Of a stretch of 64,000 nucleotides of DNA, positions 1-8,076 are shown one piece after another. The translations under genes and the position numbers were made by a program. Position 1 is the first letter of the stretch. Every line of letters begins with the position of its first letter. Source of the stretch: Hymenobacter gummosus (GTDB lineage: Bacteria > Bacteroidota > Bacteroidia > Cytophagales > Hymenobacteraceae); assembly GCF_003970915.1 (NCBI RefSeq), contig NZ_RXOF01000004.1, forward strand, positions 390,312 through 454,311, in the 5' to 3' direction. The notes beneath the pieces are model-generated. The model searched no databases and had not been told where the DNA came from. It was given only the letters and a program-made list of their open reading frames with translations.

Positions 1-1
1 C

Positions 2-1249
2 AACGGCTGGGCGCTGAAGGAAGACGCCTTCATTCAGCCCTACCTGCTGGCCGCCCCGGGCTGGACCTACACCTCGCGCGAGGGGCAGTTCAACGGTACC
101 CGCATCGACCAGGACAAGAGCTACTTCGACCTGTTTGCCGCCGCCGGCATCAACTTCCGCCTGGGCGAAACCGTGGGCCTGTTCGTGCAGACCGGCCAGC
201 ACGCGCCCTACTACGCCAATTTCGACGGTGACCAGACCCGCGACGACAACGGCTGGGACGACCGGTTTCTGCAGCACACCGTGGGGCTGACCTTCAACCT
301 GGGCCAGGCCAAGGACGAGGACAACGACGGTGTGCCCGACCGCAAAGACAAGTGCCCCGGCACGCCCGCCGGCGTAGCCGTGGACGCCAACGGCTGCCCG
401 CTCGACCGCGACAAAGACGGCGTGCCTGATTACCAGGACCAGTGCCCCGACGAAGCCGGTAAGGCCGAGCTGCAGGGCTGCCCCGATAAAGACAACGATG
501 GCGTGGCCGACAAGGACGACGCCTGCCCCGATACGCCCGGCAAGAAGGAGCTGCAGGGCTGCCCCGACGCGGATAACGACGGCGTAATCGACCAGAACGA
601 CAAGTGCCCCGGCACCCCGGCCGGCGTGCAGGTGGATGCCAACGGCTGCCCGCTCGACCGCGACGGTGACGGCGTGCCCGACTACCAGGACCGCTGCCCC
701 GACCGCCCGGGCCCCGCTTCGAACCGCGGCTGCCCCGAAATCAAGGCCGAGGCCAAGAAGCGCCTGCAGGAAGCCACGAAGTACATCAACTTCGAGTTTG
801 ACCGCGCCGTGCTGCTGCCCTCCTCGTACCCGACCCTGGACGCCATCGTGCAGATCCTGAACGAGTACCCGGACTACACGCTCAGCATTGCCGGCCACAC
901 CGACAGCAAGGGTTCTGACCCATACAACCTGCGCCTCTCGCACGACCGCGCCGCCGCCGCCCGCGTGTACATGCTCAGCAAAGGCATTCCGGACGCCCGC
1001 ATCGAGGCCCGCGGCTACGGCGAAACCAAGCCCATTGCCGACAACGCCACCGACGCCGGCCGCGCCCTGAACCGCCGCGTGGACTTCGACCTGTACCTGA
1101 CCGGCGACCCGAACACGGCCGAGGTGAAGTATGGTCCCGAGCCCACCATGCCCGACATCGTCATCCCGACGACGCCGGTGAAAAAAGCCCCCGCCAAGAA
1201 GGCCCCGGCCCGCAAGGCGCCCGTGCGCAAAGCCGCCCCGCGCCGCTAG
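2..1249 (+). CDS. OmpA-family outer membrane protein with TSP3-like repeats (5' end outside window)
   Basis: The frame is open from base 2, so the gene begins before the window; 415 residues are visible. The first ~95 look like the end of an outer-membrane beta-barrel. From about base 315 to 740 there are calcium-binding thrombospondin type 3-like repeats of the form DxDxDGVxDxxDxCP, with regularly spaced Cys. An OmpA C-terminal peptidoglycan-binding domain follows (about 775-1110), with the NLRLSHDRA and GYGETKP motifs and a closing NRRVDF. The protein probably anchors the outer membrane to the cell wall. The last ~25 residues form a Lys/Ala/Pro/Arg tail resembling histone H1 tails, which is unusual for this family. 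A strong terminator follows. Confidence 0.93.
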   Translation, partial: NGWALKEDAFIQPYLLAAPGWTYTSREGQFNGTRIDQDKSYFDLFAAAGINFRLGETVGLFVQTGQHAPYYANFDGDQTRDDNGWDDRFLQHTVGLTFNLGQAKDEDNDGVPDRKDKCPGTPAGVAVDANGCPLDRDKDGVPDYQDQCPDEAGKAELQGCPDKDNDGVADKDDACPDTPGKKELQGCPDADNDGVIDQNDKCPGTPAGVQVDANGCPLDRDGDGVPDYQDRCPDRPGPASNRGCPEIKAEAKKRLQEATKYINFEFDRAVLLPSSYPTLDAIVQILNEYPDYTLSIAGHTDSKGSDPYNLRLSHDRAAAARVYMLSKGIPDARIEARGYGETKPIADNATDAGRALNRRVDFDLYLTGDPNTAEVKYGPEPTMPDIVIPTTPVKKAPAKKAPARKAPVRKAAPRR

Positions 1250-1270
1250 GCTCCGGCCCGATTGCCAATT

Positions 1271-1307
1271 AAAAAAAGGCCCGCTGCACGATGCAGCGGG
1301 CCTTTTT
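1271..1307 (+). terminator. Rho-independent terminator after the OmpA gene
   Basis: A perfect GGCCCGCTGC/GCAGCGGGCC stem with a 5-base loop is flanked by an A-run on the left and a T-run on the right, so it could work in both directions. Confidence 0.85.
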
Positions 1308-1326
1308 CGTGAATGATGCGAATAAC

Positions 1327-1556
1327 CAGAACGTCATCCTGAGGCGCAGCCGAAGGACCTTCCTCGCACCCCGCACCGCCGCCGATGCCAATGTGCGGCC
1401 CCCTTTTTTGAATAGCTGAAGCAACTAAAAAGCGCCGCCACCAACGCTCGTTGGTAGCGGCGCTTTTATCGTTCACGAATTAGCGTCAGCACTTCGTAGG
1501 TGGCGGCGGTGCAGGGTTGGAGGAAGGTCCTTCGCTCTGCTCAGGATGACGTTCTG
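1327..1556. repeat. GTCATCCTGAG-type inverted repeat pair around a hairpin
   Basis: Bases 1327-1383 and 1502-1556 are inverted copies of a ~55-bp sequence (GTCATCCTGAG...CGAAGGACCTTCCTC...CACCGCCGCC). Between them lies a terminator-like hairpin (1427-1467) with an AGCGCCGC/GCGGCGCT stem and A/T flanks. Nothing coding is recognised between the OmpA stop at 1249 and the nitroreductase stop at 1586. Related GTCAT elements recur across the window. Confidence 0.75.
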
Positions 1557-1585
1557 ATTTCAGACGTGCTATTACCCCCGCGCCC

Positions 1586-2188
1586 CTACTCCGTTACCCA
1601 GGTCACTTTCTCTTCGATGGGCTTGCGCAGGTTGCGGCCGGGCTGCTTTTCCACGTAGCCGAGGTAGAAGAAGCCCAGCAGCTTGTCGTCGGGGCCGAGG
1701 CCGAAGAAGGGCTTGGCTTCTTCCACGTAGGTCACGCCGCCCGAGCCCCAGTAGCCGCCCACGCCGTTGGCCACGGCCGTCAGGTGCAGGTTCTGCACGG
1801 CGCAGGCCACGGCCTCGATTTCCTCGATTTCGGGCAGCACGTGGTGGCGCTTCATGCCGATGGCAATGACGTGGGAAGCCAGCAGCGGGTTCTTGGCCAG
1901 CTTCTCGTATTTCTTCTCGTCGACGAACTCGCCGGCCTGCTGGCGGTACAGGTTGGCCTGGAACTCAGCCAGGCGGTGCAGCCCTTCGCCCTTGAACACC
2001 ACGAAGCGCCAGGGCTCGGTACGCTTGTGGGTGGGCGCCCAGTTGGCGTTTTCGAGCAGCCGCTCGATGATGTCGTCGGGGATGACGCGGCCGGGCTCGA
2101 ACTGGATGGGCTGAATGCTGCGCCGGGCGCGGATGAGGTTGTCGAACTGCTCGGGGGTGGGCAGGGAAAGGGTTTCGTCGGTGGACAT
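1586..2188 (-). CDS. Nitroreductase family protein
   Basis: 200 residues, a usual length for a single-domain FMN-dependent nitroreductase of the YdjA type. The N-terminal RRSIQ stretch (about residue 20), WAPTHKRTEPWRFVVF, the central EIEAVACAVQNL region and GYWGSGG are family signatures for FMN binding and dimerisation. Such enzymes reduce nitro groups or quinones with NAD(P)H; the natural substrate cannot be read from sequence. The frame stays open upstream to 2398, but that extension is Arg-rich and unlike the family, so the ATG giving MSTDET was chosen. No clear ribosome-binding site is visible. The gene is divergent from the next one. Confidence 0.9.
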   Translation of the reverse strand: MSTDETLSLPTPEQFDNLIRARRSIQPIQFEPGRVIPDDIIERLLENANWAPTHKRTEPWRFVVFKGEGLHRLAEFQANLYRQQAGEFVDEKKYEKLAKNPLLASHVIAIGMKRHHVLPEIEEIEAVACAVQNLHLTAVANGVGGYWGSGGVTYVEEAKPFFGLGPDDKLLGFFYLGYVEKQPGRNLRKPIEEKVTWVTE

Positions 2189-2396
2189 GCCGAGGAGGAT
2201 GGAAATGAGGAAGCAGGTGCGGGAACAGCCGGCCCGGCAAAGAAAGCCGGTTGGGCGGCCGAATGTTTGCCGGCCACGCCTGGGCCTGCTTACCGATTTC
2301 CGTCGTTGCCTTACCAAAAGCCCGCGGTGGCTGCTATATCGCCGCATCCCGGGGGCGGGCGCGTGACCTTTGGTCAGCACCTTATCACACCGCCCC

Positions 2397-3737
2397 ATGC
2401 TGCGTCCGCCCTACGCCTGCCTGTTGCTGCCGCTGCTGCTCGGCGCCACCACCGCCCTGGCCCAAACGGCCGGCTCGGTCGGCATCGGCACCAGCTCGCC
2501 CAACGCCAAAGCGGCCCTGGACATCAGCAGCACCGACAAGGGCCTGCTCATTCCACGCCTCGACTCGCTGCAGCGCGCCAGCATCAGCAGCCCGCCCGAT
2601 GGGCTGATGGTGTTTCAGACCGACGGCCGCCGGGGCTTCTGGTACGCCGTGGGCGGCCAGTGGGTGTACATTCCCGACAAGACCAAATCCGGCGACAACC
2701 TGGGCAACCACTCCGCCACCCGGGATATAGGCCTGAACGACTTCGACCTGCGCCCGCGCGGTGCCTCCGACACCGGCCACGGCCTGGGCTGGTACGGCGT
2801 GGCCAGCAGCAGCAAGAACTGGCTGGGCCAGAACATCGACGGGCCGGTGCTCTACGGCTACGCCGGCGGCGCGCTGGGCACCAGCAACGACGGCACCCGC
2901 CTCTCCGTGCTGGCCTGGCGCAGCAACGGCCGGGTGGGCATCGGGGCGCCGAGCCCGGCCACGCGCCTGAGTATCACGCCCACCGTCGCCGAGGCCAAAA
3001 TCACGCTCTGGGACGGCGGCAGCACTACCGACCACTACGGCTTCGGCATCAGCAACAGCCAGCTCAACTACCACGTCGATGCGGCCGGCGCCAGCCACGT
3101 CTTCTACGCCGGGGGCAAAAACGGCAACGGCGCCGAGCTGCTGCGCATCCGCGGCAACGGCCGCGTCGGCATCGGCCAGAGCAACCCGCAGCAGGCCCTC
3201 GACGTGACGGGCCGCGTGCAGGCCAGCGCGGGCTTCGTGACGCCGCCGGCCCAGAGCTACGCCTACAGCGCGCCGCGGACCCAGTACCTAACCCTGAGCG
3301 CCTTCGCCTTTGCCTCCGCCGACCCGGCCGGGTCGCCCAGCAATACCGTGTTGTCCACGGCCAACACCCCCGCCGAAATCTACCTGACCGGCAGTGGCAG
3401 CGGCCGGCTGCTGGCCCCGGTGCAGCTGCCGCAGGGCGCCACCATCACCGGCCTGCTGCTGCGGGGCTTCGACAACGACGGCACCAGCGCCACGGTGCAG
3501 GCCCGGGTGGTGGGCATCACCAGCCAGACGGGCGGCACCAGCTACCCCGCGGCGGGTGGCTCCCCCTTCGCCGCCTTCAGCGCCGATGTCTACGCCTTTC
3601 AGGAAGCCAGCCAGACGTTCAGCGTGCCGGTCGACAACACCCAGTACGGCTACTTCGTGGAGGTGCTGCTGCCGCGGCACCCGCTGGCCTCGGTGGTCAA
3701 CGTACGCCTGACCTACACCGTGACGCAGGCGGAGTAG
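2397..3737 (+). CDS. Secreted protein with tail-fibre-like GIGT/GIG repeats
   Basis: 446 residues with a signal peptide (MLRPPYACLLLPLLLG...AQ). The mature N-terminus carries SVGIGTSSPN...ALDISSTDKGLLIPRL, the head motif of phage-tail-fibre-like surface proteins of Bacteroidetes. The RVGIG(x)(S/N)P motif returns near residues 180 and 255, each at the start of a beta-rich segment. No intramolecular chaperone and no T9SS sorting domain is recognisable at the C-terminus. Probably an exported fibrous or adhesive protein of unknown ligand. An in-frame start nine codons upstream is possible but would put charged residues before the signal peptide. Confidence 0.7.
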   Translation: MLRPPYACLLLPLLLGATTALAQTAGSVGIGTSSPNAKAALDISSTDKGLLIPRLDSLQRASISSPPDGLMVFQTDGRRGFWYAVGGQWVYIPDKTKSGDNLGNHSATRDIGLNDFDLRPRGASDTGHGLGWYGVASSSKNWLGQNIDGPVLYGYAGGALGTSNDGTRLSVLAWRSNGRVGIGAPSPATRLSITPTVAEAKITLWDGGSTTDHYGFGISNSQLNYHVDAAGASHVFYAGGKNGNGAELLRIRGNGRVGIGQSNPQQALDVTGRVQASAGFVTPPAQSYAYSAPRTQYLTLSAFAFASADPAGSPSNTVLSTANTPAEIYLTGSGSGRLLAPVQLPQGATITGLLLRGFDNDGTSATVQARVVGITSQTGGTSYPAAGGSPFAAFSADVYAFQEASQTFSVPVDNTQYGYFVEVLLPRHPLASVVNVRLTYTVTQAE

Positions 3738-3755
3738 GCGGCGGTTTATCTGACT

Positions 3756-3802
3756 GGCCCGACCGCCGCTCCTGCCTCAAGGTGGTGGCGGCCGGGCTTT
3801 TT
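3756..3802 (+). terminator. Terminator between the convergent fibre-like gene and the R-M operon
   Basis: GCCCGACCGCC pairs with GGCGGCCGGGC with one mismatch, followed by TTTTT. It touches the stop codon of the minus-strand restriction endonuclease gene. Confidence 0.65.
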
Positions 3803-4784
3803 ATGCCGTTTCTGGTCTTGGACCCATAAACCGGTCGCCATTAAAGTGGATTAGGTGAGGCGGAGCATCAGCAATCCATACTTCCGTATCCCACGCTATT
3901 TGAGCCGCGTACTTCCGAAAAGCCTCCTGATTGAGGAAGGCCGTTACGAATATCTTTCCCGCATCACATTCGGCGCTCCAGGTTTTGAGTTGAAACAGTC
4001 GCTCCGGGCTGATGGGGCCATGCGTTGTGACGGCTTCGATTAGAAAGAGCCAGTGCTGCTTTTCATCGTAGAGTACTACGTCAGGGATTTTGTCGTGCGT
4101 GTCACAGTTGAGCCGTAGTCGCTCTAGTAGCTCTTCACTTTTGTATAGGTCCTTTTTGGCCGTATCCCCTACATACACGACCTGCGACTCACGGGCAAAC
4201 TCGGCGCGAAATTGCTCTAAGATTGCCTTTTCTAGCTCGTTGTGCTTTCCTGCCGATAACTCCAGCACCATCCCATCAGGAAGCGTGGCTAGCACTAAGC
4301 TGGATTTTCGCTTACCAGCGTAAAGCTCCAGCAAACTTCCTTGAGTAGCAACAAAATCCCGAACCGCATCTTCCCACTGGGGTTGACCATACGCACGCAG
4401 CACCGGTAAAACCGCTGCGGTCAACCGATAATGAAAATCCTGGCTGTTAGTTGATAGTCCACCAGATTCTGGATTAACGTCTATGACACCGGCGCGGATA
4501 AACTGCCGAAGTGTCTCCTTTCGAAAGGCCTCGCGGGAGTTCTGCTCGTAGCGGATATCATAAACTGGCGCAAGATACTCGTTGATAAACCGCATGATGC
4601 CGGGATATTTGCCGGACTCTCCGCGCCCCACCACGCCCATACTTAGCGCCCGGCTATCAGCCCAGTCCGCTTCCTCTGTTACGCCAGCCAACGCCAGCAA
4701 AATCAACGCGGAACGATCATTCTGTTGCGCCTTAGGCAGCCCTAATGCCTTTAGAATAGCCTGCGCCTGTTCTTTCTTATTCAT
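3801..4784 (-). CDS. BsuBI/PstI-family type II restriction endonuclease
   Basis: 327 residues, similar to BsuBI and PstI. The C-terminal half carries the family's PD-(D/E)xK core: IPDVVLYDE (about 233-241) and LFLIEAVTTHGPISP (about 244-258), with Asp235 and Glu250 as likely metal ligands. The N-terminal half (LLALAGV, FINEYLAPVYDIRYEQNSRE) matches the family's helical domain. Known BsuBI/PstI enzymes cut CTGCAG; that target is inferred here. The start overlaps the methyltransferase stop by 8 bases (ATGAATAA), so the pair is co-transcribed and translationally coupled. GC content is visibly lower than in neighbouring genes, consistent with acquisition by transfer. No inactivating change is seen. 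Confidence 0.9.
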   Translation of the reverse strand: MNKKEQAQAILKALGLPKAQQNDRSALILLALAGVTEEADWADSRALSMGVVGRGESGKYPGIMRFINEYLAPVYDIRYEQNSREAFRKETLRQFIRAGVIDVNPESGGLSTNSQDFHYRLTAAVLPVLRAYGQPQWEDAVRDFVATQGSLLELYAGKRKSSLVLATLPDGMVLELSAGKHNELEKAILEQFRAEFARESQVVYVGDTAKKDLYKSEELLERLRLNCDTHDKIPDVVLYDEKQHWLFLIEAVTTHGPISPERLFQLKTWSAECDAGKIFVTAFLNQEAFRKYAAQIAWDTEVWIADAPPHLIHFNGDRFMGPRPETA

Positions 4785-6348
4785 GGATGATGGCTGGTAA
4801 CCCTACTATTTCCGTGATGACCGATTCCGTATCGACGGTTGGGTTATCTAGTACTTCGCGCCCGATAGCGTGAATGTCCGTCAAGGGTGGTAGCGGCATA
4901 TTCCGCAACTCCGTGGCGCTGACGTTGGTGTTGCCGTTGAAGGTGCGAAAGTAGCTATCGAACAATTTGCTATTAAGCAGCACTGCCAGACCTACGGCTT
5001 CCTCATCAGGCATGGTGCTAGTCGGGCGGTAGAGGTAATTCAGCTTGTTTTCAAAGCCAACCCACTCTGATTCGACTACACCTGGAGCCAAATAAGGGGC
5101 CGCTACCAGCCGGCTCTTGTCGTCCTTAGCACTAAAGCGCCGCAACAGCACACATGTGCGGTTCGGTTGCAACACGCGTTGGGTTTCAGCCCGTACCTGA
5201 ATGTAAGATTCCTTGCCGGGCCGAGGATCGGGCCAACGCACCTGCATAGCGCAGACGTTGTGCAGCCAGAGCAACGCCGTCACGGGTGCGTCCACCTCGT
5301 CGGAGCGCAAATAGTCGCGGGTGCGGAAGGCCACTACCGGGCCGGTAGAAATCCGCAAACCATACGCATCCAATGAGCCCGTCCAGCCCCGAAACAACTG
5401 TACCACTTCTTTTTCGGCTTCGCCGGCCGGCAAATAGAGCATCCATTCCGTCGTCGTGCGGTCCAGCACTTCGCGCAATGGGCGCCGGTCGATGCGGCGC
5501 TGCGCTATATCCCGACTGCCGGCCGATTCAGATACCGTAACTGGTGCCTCATCCCGCCCGCGCTCCAGGCGCATGATGATAGTTTCCTGCAGCACGTTGT
5601 CACGCTCGAAGGCTTCCCGTCGGGAGGCAAATAGATGGATGTGGCGGGGCGCCAGCAGACCGAAAAAATAGCGGCGAAAAGCCCGGAAATAGCGCCCCGC
5701 CGAGAAGCTGCGCGGGGTAATGCAGACCAATTGCCCAGATGGCGCCAGCATCGTGGCGGCAATACTGAGAAACAGCGCGTAGATGTTGGCCTGGCCGTCG
5801 ACCACCGGGGCGCATAGCCGCACCCGGGCATCGTCCTTGTTTAACTTGAAGTAGGGCGGGTTCGTCAGCACGATATCAATAGCTGGGGCCTCCGGGGCCC
5901 CAAACTGCAGTGGTTTCGGCGTGAGCAGCCGGCCGTATTCAGCAACAAAATCGGCTGTATCCACCTCATACCGCACCACGATGCCCCGGTTCGCAGCCCA
6001 GGCTTTGGCATGTTCCAGCGCCCGCACCGCGTAGGGTAGCACCGCGTCATCTGTTTCGAACGCCAGAACATGAATTTCTTTCACCATCGGCGCCGTAGCC
6101 ACTAACTGTTCCACCACGGAACACGCCAGGACGGCCACGCCGCATCCTGGATCAAGCACCCGGACCACCGGCTTGGTAGGCGCGTCCAGCAACGAGGCCA
6201 TAAACTGGCCGATAGCGGCCGGCGTGAAAAACTGCCCCCGTTCTTTTTTGTGAGTTGGTGATACACTAGCGGCGTACTGCTGCCCTAATTTTTCCGCGAA
6301 GGCACTTGGCAATTCCACTACCTCCTTTTTCTGCGCACTCGACATCAT
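4777..6348 (-). CDS. N6-adenine DNA methyltransferase of the BsuBI/PstI R-M system
   Basis: 523 residues. GQFFTPAAIGQFM (about 38-50) is motif X, VLDPGCGVAVLA (64-75) the S-adenosylmethionine motif I, and NPPY (163-166) the catalytic motif IV of an amino-methyltransferase. A C-terminal target-recognition region follows. It should methylate adenine in the sequence cut by the overlapping downstream nuclease and so protect the host. ATG codons at 6348 and 6345 are both possible starts. A TACCTTTG box ends 4 bases upstream, so the message may be nearly leaderless. The 5' flank is a decayed MmeI-like gene end, pointing to turnover of R-M systems at this site. Confidence 0.92.
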   Translation of the reverse strand: MMSSAQKKEVVELPSAFAEKLGQQYAASVSPTHKKERGQFFTPAAIGQFMASLLDAPTKPVVRVLDPGCGVAVLACSVVEQLVATAPMVKEIHVLAFETDDAVLPYAVRALEHAKAWAANRGIVVRYEVDTADFVAEYGRLLTPKPLQFGAPEAPAIDIVLTNPPYFKLNKDDARVRLCAPVVDGQANIYALFLSIAATMLAPSGQLVCITPRSFSAGRYFRAFRRYFFGLLAPRHIHLFASRREAFERDNVLQETIIMRLERGRDEAPVTVSESAGSRDIAQRRIDRRPLREVLDRTTTEWMLYLPAGEAEKEVVQLFRGWTGSLDAYGLRISTGPVVAFRTRDYLRSDEVDAPVTALLWLHNVCAMQVRWPDPRPGKESYIQVRAETQRVLQPNRTCVLLRRFSAKDDKSRLVAAPYLAPGVVESEWVGFENKLNYLYRPTSTMPDEEAVGLAVLLNSKLFDSYFRTFNGNTNVSATELRNMPLPPLTDIHAIGREVLDNPTVDTESVITEIVGLPAIIHE

Positions 6349-6352
6349 CCTT

Positions 6353-6383
6353 CAAAGGTAACCCCGGCTGCTGAAGCAACCAA
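6353..6383 (-). promoter_or_regulatory. Bacteroidetes-type promoter of the R-M operon
   Basis: On the minus strand, TTG (6383-6381) is followed after 20 bases by TACCTTTG (6360-6353), fitting the TTG-N(17-23)-TAnnTTTG consensus of the Bacteroidetes primary sigma factor. The start codon is 4 bases further on. The -33 element lies inside the MmeI-like remnant. Confidence 0.55.
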
Positions 6384-6738
6384 TTCCGCTACTCCGGCAC
6401 TCTGGTCTACAACAACTTCCTCCTTCCCCGCCGCCCCCACGCCCAAGCCGGTAGCCGCCGTGGAAGCCAAGGCCCGGCAGGTGCTGGCGGTGCGGGCCGA
6501 GTTTCCCACCGAGTCCCTGGCCACCCTCTACGACCCGCTGACCATGCCGCCCGCGCTGGTGAAGGCCCACCAGGAGCTGGACCGCGCCGTGGACCTGTGC
6601 TACCGCTCCGCCGCCTTCCCCACCGAGCTGAGCCGGCTGGAATTTCTCTTCGAGCAGTACCGGCAGCTCGCCGCCCCGCTGCTGCCCCCGCCGCCCGTCC
6701 CCAAGGGCCGCCGCAAAGCTGCCCCCGCCGCCGAGTAA
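6375..6738 (+). pseudogene. C-terminal remnant of an MmeI-like (type IIL) methyltransferase/restriction enzyme
   Basis: Two conserved C-terminal pieces of the large MmeI/YeeA-like DNA methyltransferase family survive in different frames. In the frame of base 6384, after a TGA at 6372, the translation is FRYSGTLVYNNF, matching the family's YS..(I/V)YNNFPWP motif. In the frame of base 6460 it continues as AEFPTESLATLYDPLTMP, then ALVKAHQELDRAVD and LEFLFEQYRQL, which is the family's terminal helical segment. So the 5' end is gone and a frameshift separates the two pieces. The boundary lies about 25 bases from the intact methyltransferase start, as if the PstI-like system had replaced most of an older one. 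A 92-residue ORF from the ATG at 6460 is unlikely to be functional. Confidence 0.75.
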
Positions 6739-6766
6739 GCCCCGCCGCCCGCCCCACCCAGTTCGG

Positions 6767-6913
6767 GTCCGACCCAAACCAGCTAGGGTCCGCCCCCAAC
6801 TAGTTCGCCAAAAAGGGAGGCCAGCTGCGGTCGGACCCCAACTGGTTCACTAAAAAGGATAAGCAGTTCGGGTCGGCCCCCAACTGGTTCGCCAACCAGG
6901 GCGGCCCGTTGGG
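6767..6913. repeat. Tandem repeat with 42-bp (2 x 21) period, block 1
   Basis: A 21-bp half unit (6767) and three 42-bp units starting at 6788, 6830 and 6872 share the core GTCGG(A/C)CCCCAACTGGTTC. A degenerate unit begins at 6914. No gene is recognised between 6739 and 7167. Confidence 0.8.
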
Positions 6914-6945
6914 GCGGCCCCGCGCTACAGCGGTTTTGCGAACCA

Positions 6946-7029
6946 TGTAGCGCGGGCTTGAGCCCGCGTCCACCCGGAGCCGCCCACCCGGTGCGTGGTG
7001 GCCGAACGCGGGCTCAAGCCCGCGCTACA
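6946..7029. repeat. REP-like inverted repeat (TGTAGCGCGGGC)
   Basis: Bases 6946-6969 and 7006-7029 are 24-bp inverted copies of TGTAGCGCGGGCTTGAGCCC..., each arm itself partly palindromic. It sits between the two blocks of 42-bp tandem repeats. Confidence 0.8.
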
Positions 7030-7038
7030 CCGTTCGGG

Positions 7039-7110
7039 GCCGCCCCGACCTGGTGCGCCAACCAGGGCAGCTGCTTGGGAGCCGACCCCAGCCAGTGCGC
7101 CCAAAAACAA
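7039..7110. repeat. Tandem repeat with 42-bp period, block 2
   Basis: A 42-bp unit at 7039 and a partial unit at 7081 (GCCGACCCCAGCCAGTGCGC) continue the array of block 1 beyond the REP-like inverted repeat. Confidence 0.7.
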
Positions 7111-7139
7111 AACCCGTTCGGGTCGGGCCTGAACGGGTT
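7102..7139 (-). terminator. Terminator of the small hypothetical gene
   Basis: AACCCGTTC/GAACGGGTT stem with an 11-base loop; on the minus strand it is followed by TTTTGTTTTTG. It lies 28 bases beyond the stop codon at 7168. Confidence 0.75.
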
Positions 7140-7167
7140 CTGTGGGGTGGGCCAACGGGCGGGCGGC

Positions 7168-7650
7168 TTACTTGGCTGGCCGGTCGGCGTCGCCTTTGGG
7201 CTTGCCCTGGCCGGCAAAGCGGGCTTTCAGGTCGTCGAAAGCGGCCTGGGCGCCGGGCTGCTTGTTCTCGGCCATGAACTTGATGTTCTGGTAAATGGTC
7301 AGCGCGTTGACGTAGGCTTCCGAGCCGGCCACCATTACGGTAGAATCGGCGTCGAGGGCCAGCTGCTGGAGCTGCCGCTGAATGGGCAGCAGCGCGGCCA
7401 CGCCGGCCGCGTCCTGCTTCAGCTCGTCGAGCTTCACGAACGGGGGCACGAAGGCGGGCGTGGTGGTGGCGTAGTCGGCGGCTTTCTGCACAAAGGCCAC
7501 GGTTTTGTCGCCCATCCGGGGCATGGATTTGCGCTCCTCCGGGGTGAGGGAGAGGAGCACGGGGCCCAGCTCGGTCTTGAGCACGTCGAGGGCGTCCTGG
7601 ATACGCTGCAGCCGGGCGGCGGCAAGGTCCTGGTTGAATTGGTTGGCCAT
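7168..7650 (-). CDS. Small helical hypothetical protein
   Basis: 160 residues beginning MANQFNQDLAAARLQRIQ. No signal peptide, membrane segment or catalytic motif is visible. It is predicted mostly helical, rich in Ala, Gln, Leu and Lys (AARLQRIQDALDVLKTEL; IQRQLQQLALDAD), and ends in a charged GKPKGDADRPAK tail. I do not recognise a named family. The frame is open further upstream, but the ATG at 7650 gives a natural N-terminus. Its terminator is followed by a 42-bp tandem repeat array. A second helical protein of unknown function at 25435 also adjoins a repeat with 21-bp period, so the association may not be accidental. Confidence 0.65.
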   Translation of the reverse strand: MANQFNQDLAAARLQRIQDALDVLKTELGPVLLSLTPEERKSMPRMGDKTVAFVQKAADYATTTPAFVPPFVKLDELKQDAAGVAALLPIQRQLQQLALDADSTVMVAGSEAYVNALTIYQNIKFMAENKQPGAQAAFDDLKARFAGQGKPKGDADRPAK

Positions 7651-7934
7651 AGTTGGCGGGTACTTGGAAAAGATTGGTGGGAAAAAGACAGGCGGCCGGG
7701 GCGGGGTACTGGCGGTGTGTAAGGGGGCCCGGGCCAAGCGGATAGGGAGCGGCGGTAATGCGGGAAATATTGACATAAAAGCGCATCAGCGCAAGTGTGC
7801 GTGCAAGTATTGCCAGGTTGCCGTTGAAATTTTATCGATTTATCATCCCATTGATGCTGGTTGCTCGTCTTTCCCGGCGGCGGTTATGGACCGGGCAGCC
7901 GGCTACTAACCGCACCGCTGACGTACTGCCTACT

Positions 7935-8060
7935 GCCCGAAAACAGCTCCGCTCGAAACCAGCATCTATGGTTTCGGGCGGTGCCGTTTTGGGTTCGTAG
8001 GTATTGCGTCGGCGGTGCTACTAGAGGAAGGATTGCTTCGTCCTTCGTCCTCGCAATGAC
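7935..8060. repeat. Half copy of the GTCATTGCGAG element
   Basis: It contains a hairpin built on GCCCGAAA/TTTCGGGC, then TCGGCGGTGCTACTAGAGG and GGATTGCTTC...CGCAATGAC, matching the right half of the element at 55537-55732. The gap 7651-8076 contains nothing else recognisable. Confidence 0.75.
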
Positions 8061-8076
8061 GGCTACCCAAGCTGGC

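Noticed and set aside
6460-6738. 92-residue ORF as an independent small protein
   Set aside because: It matches only the terminal segment of MmeI-like enzymes, and the preceding conserved block lies in another frame, so it is better called a remnant.
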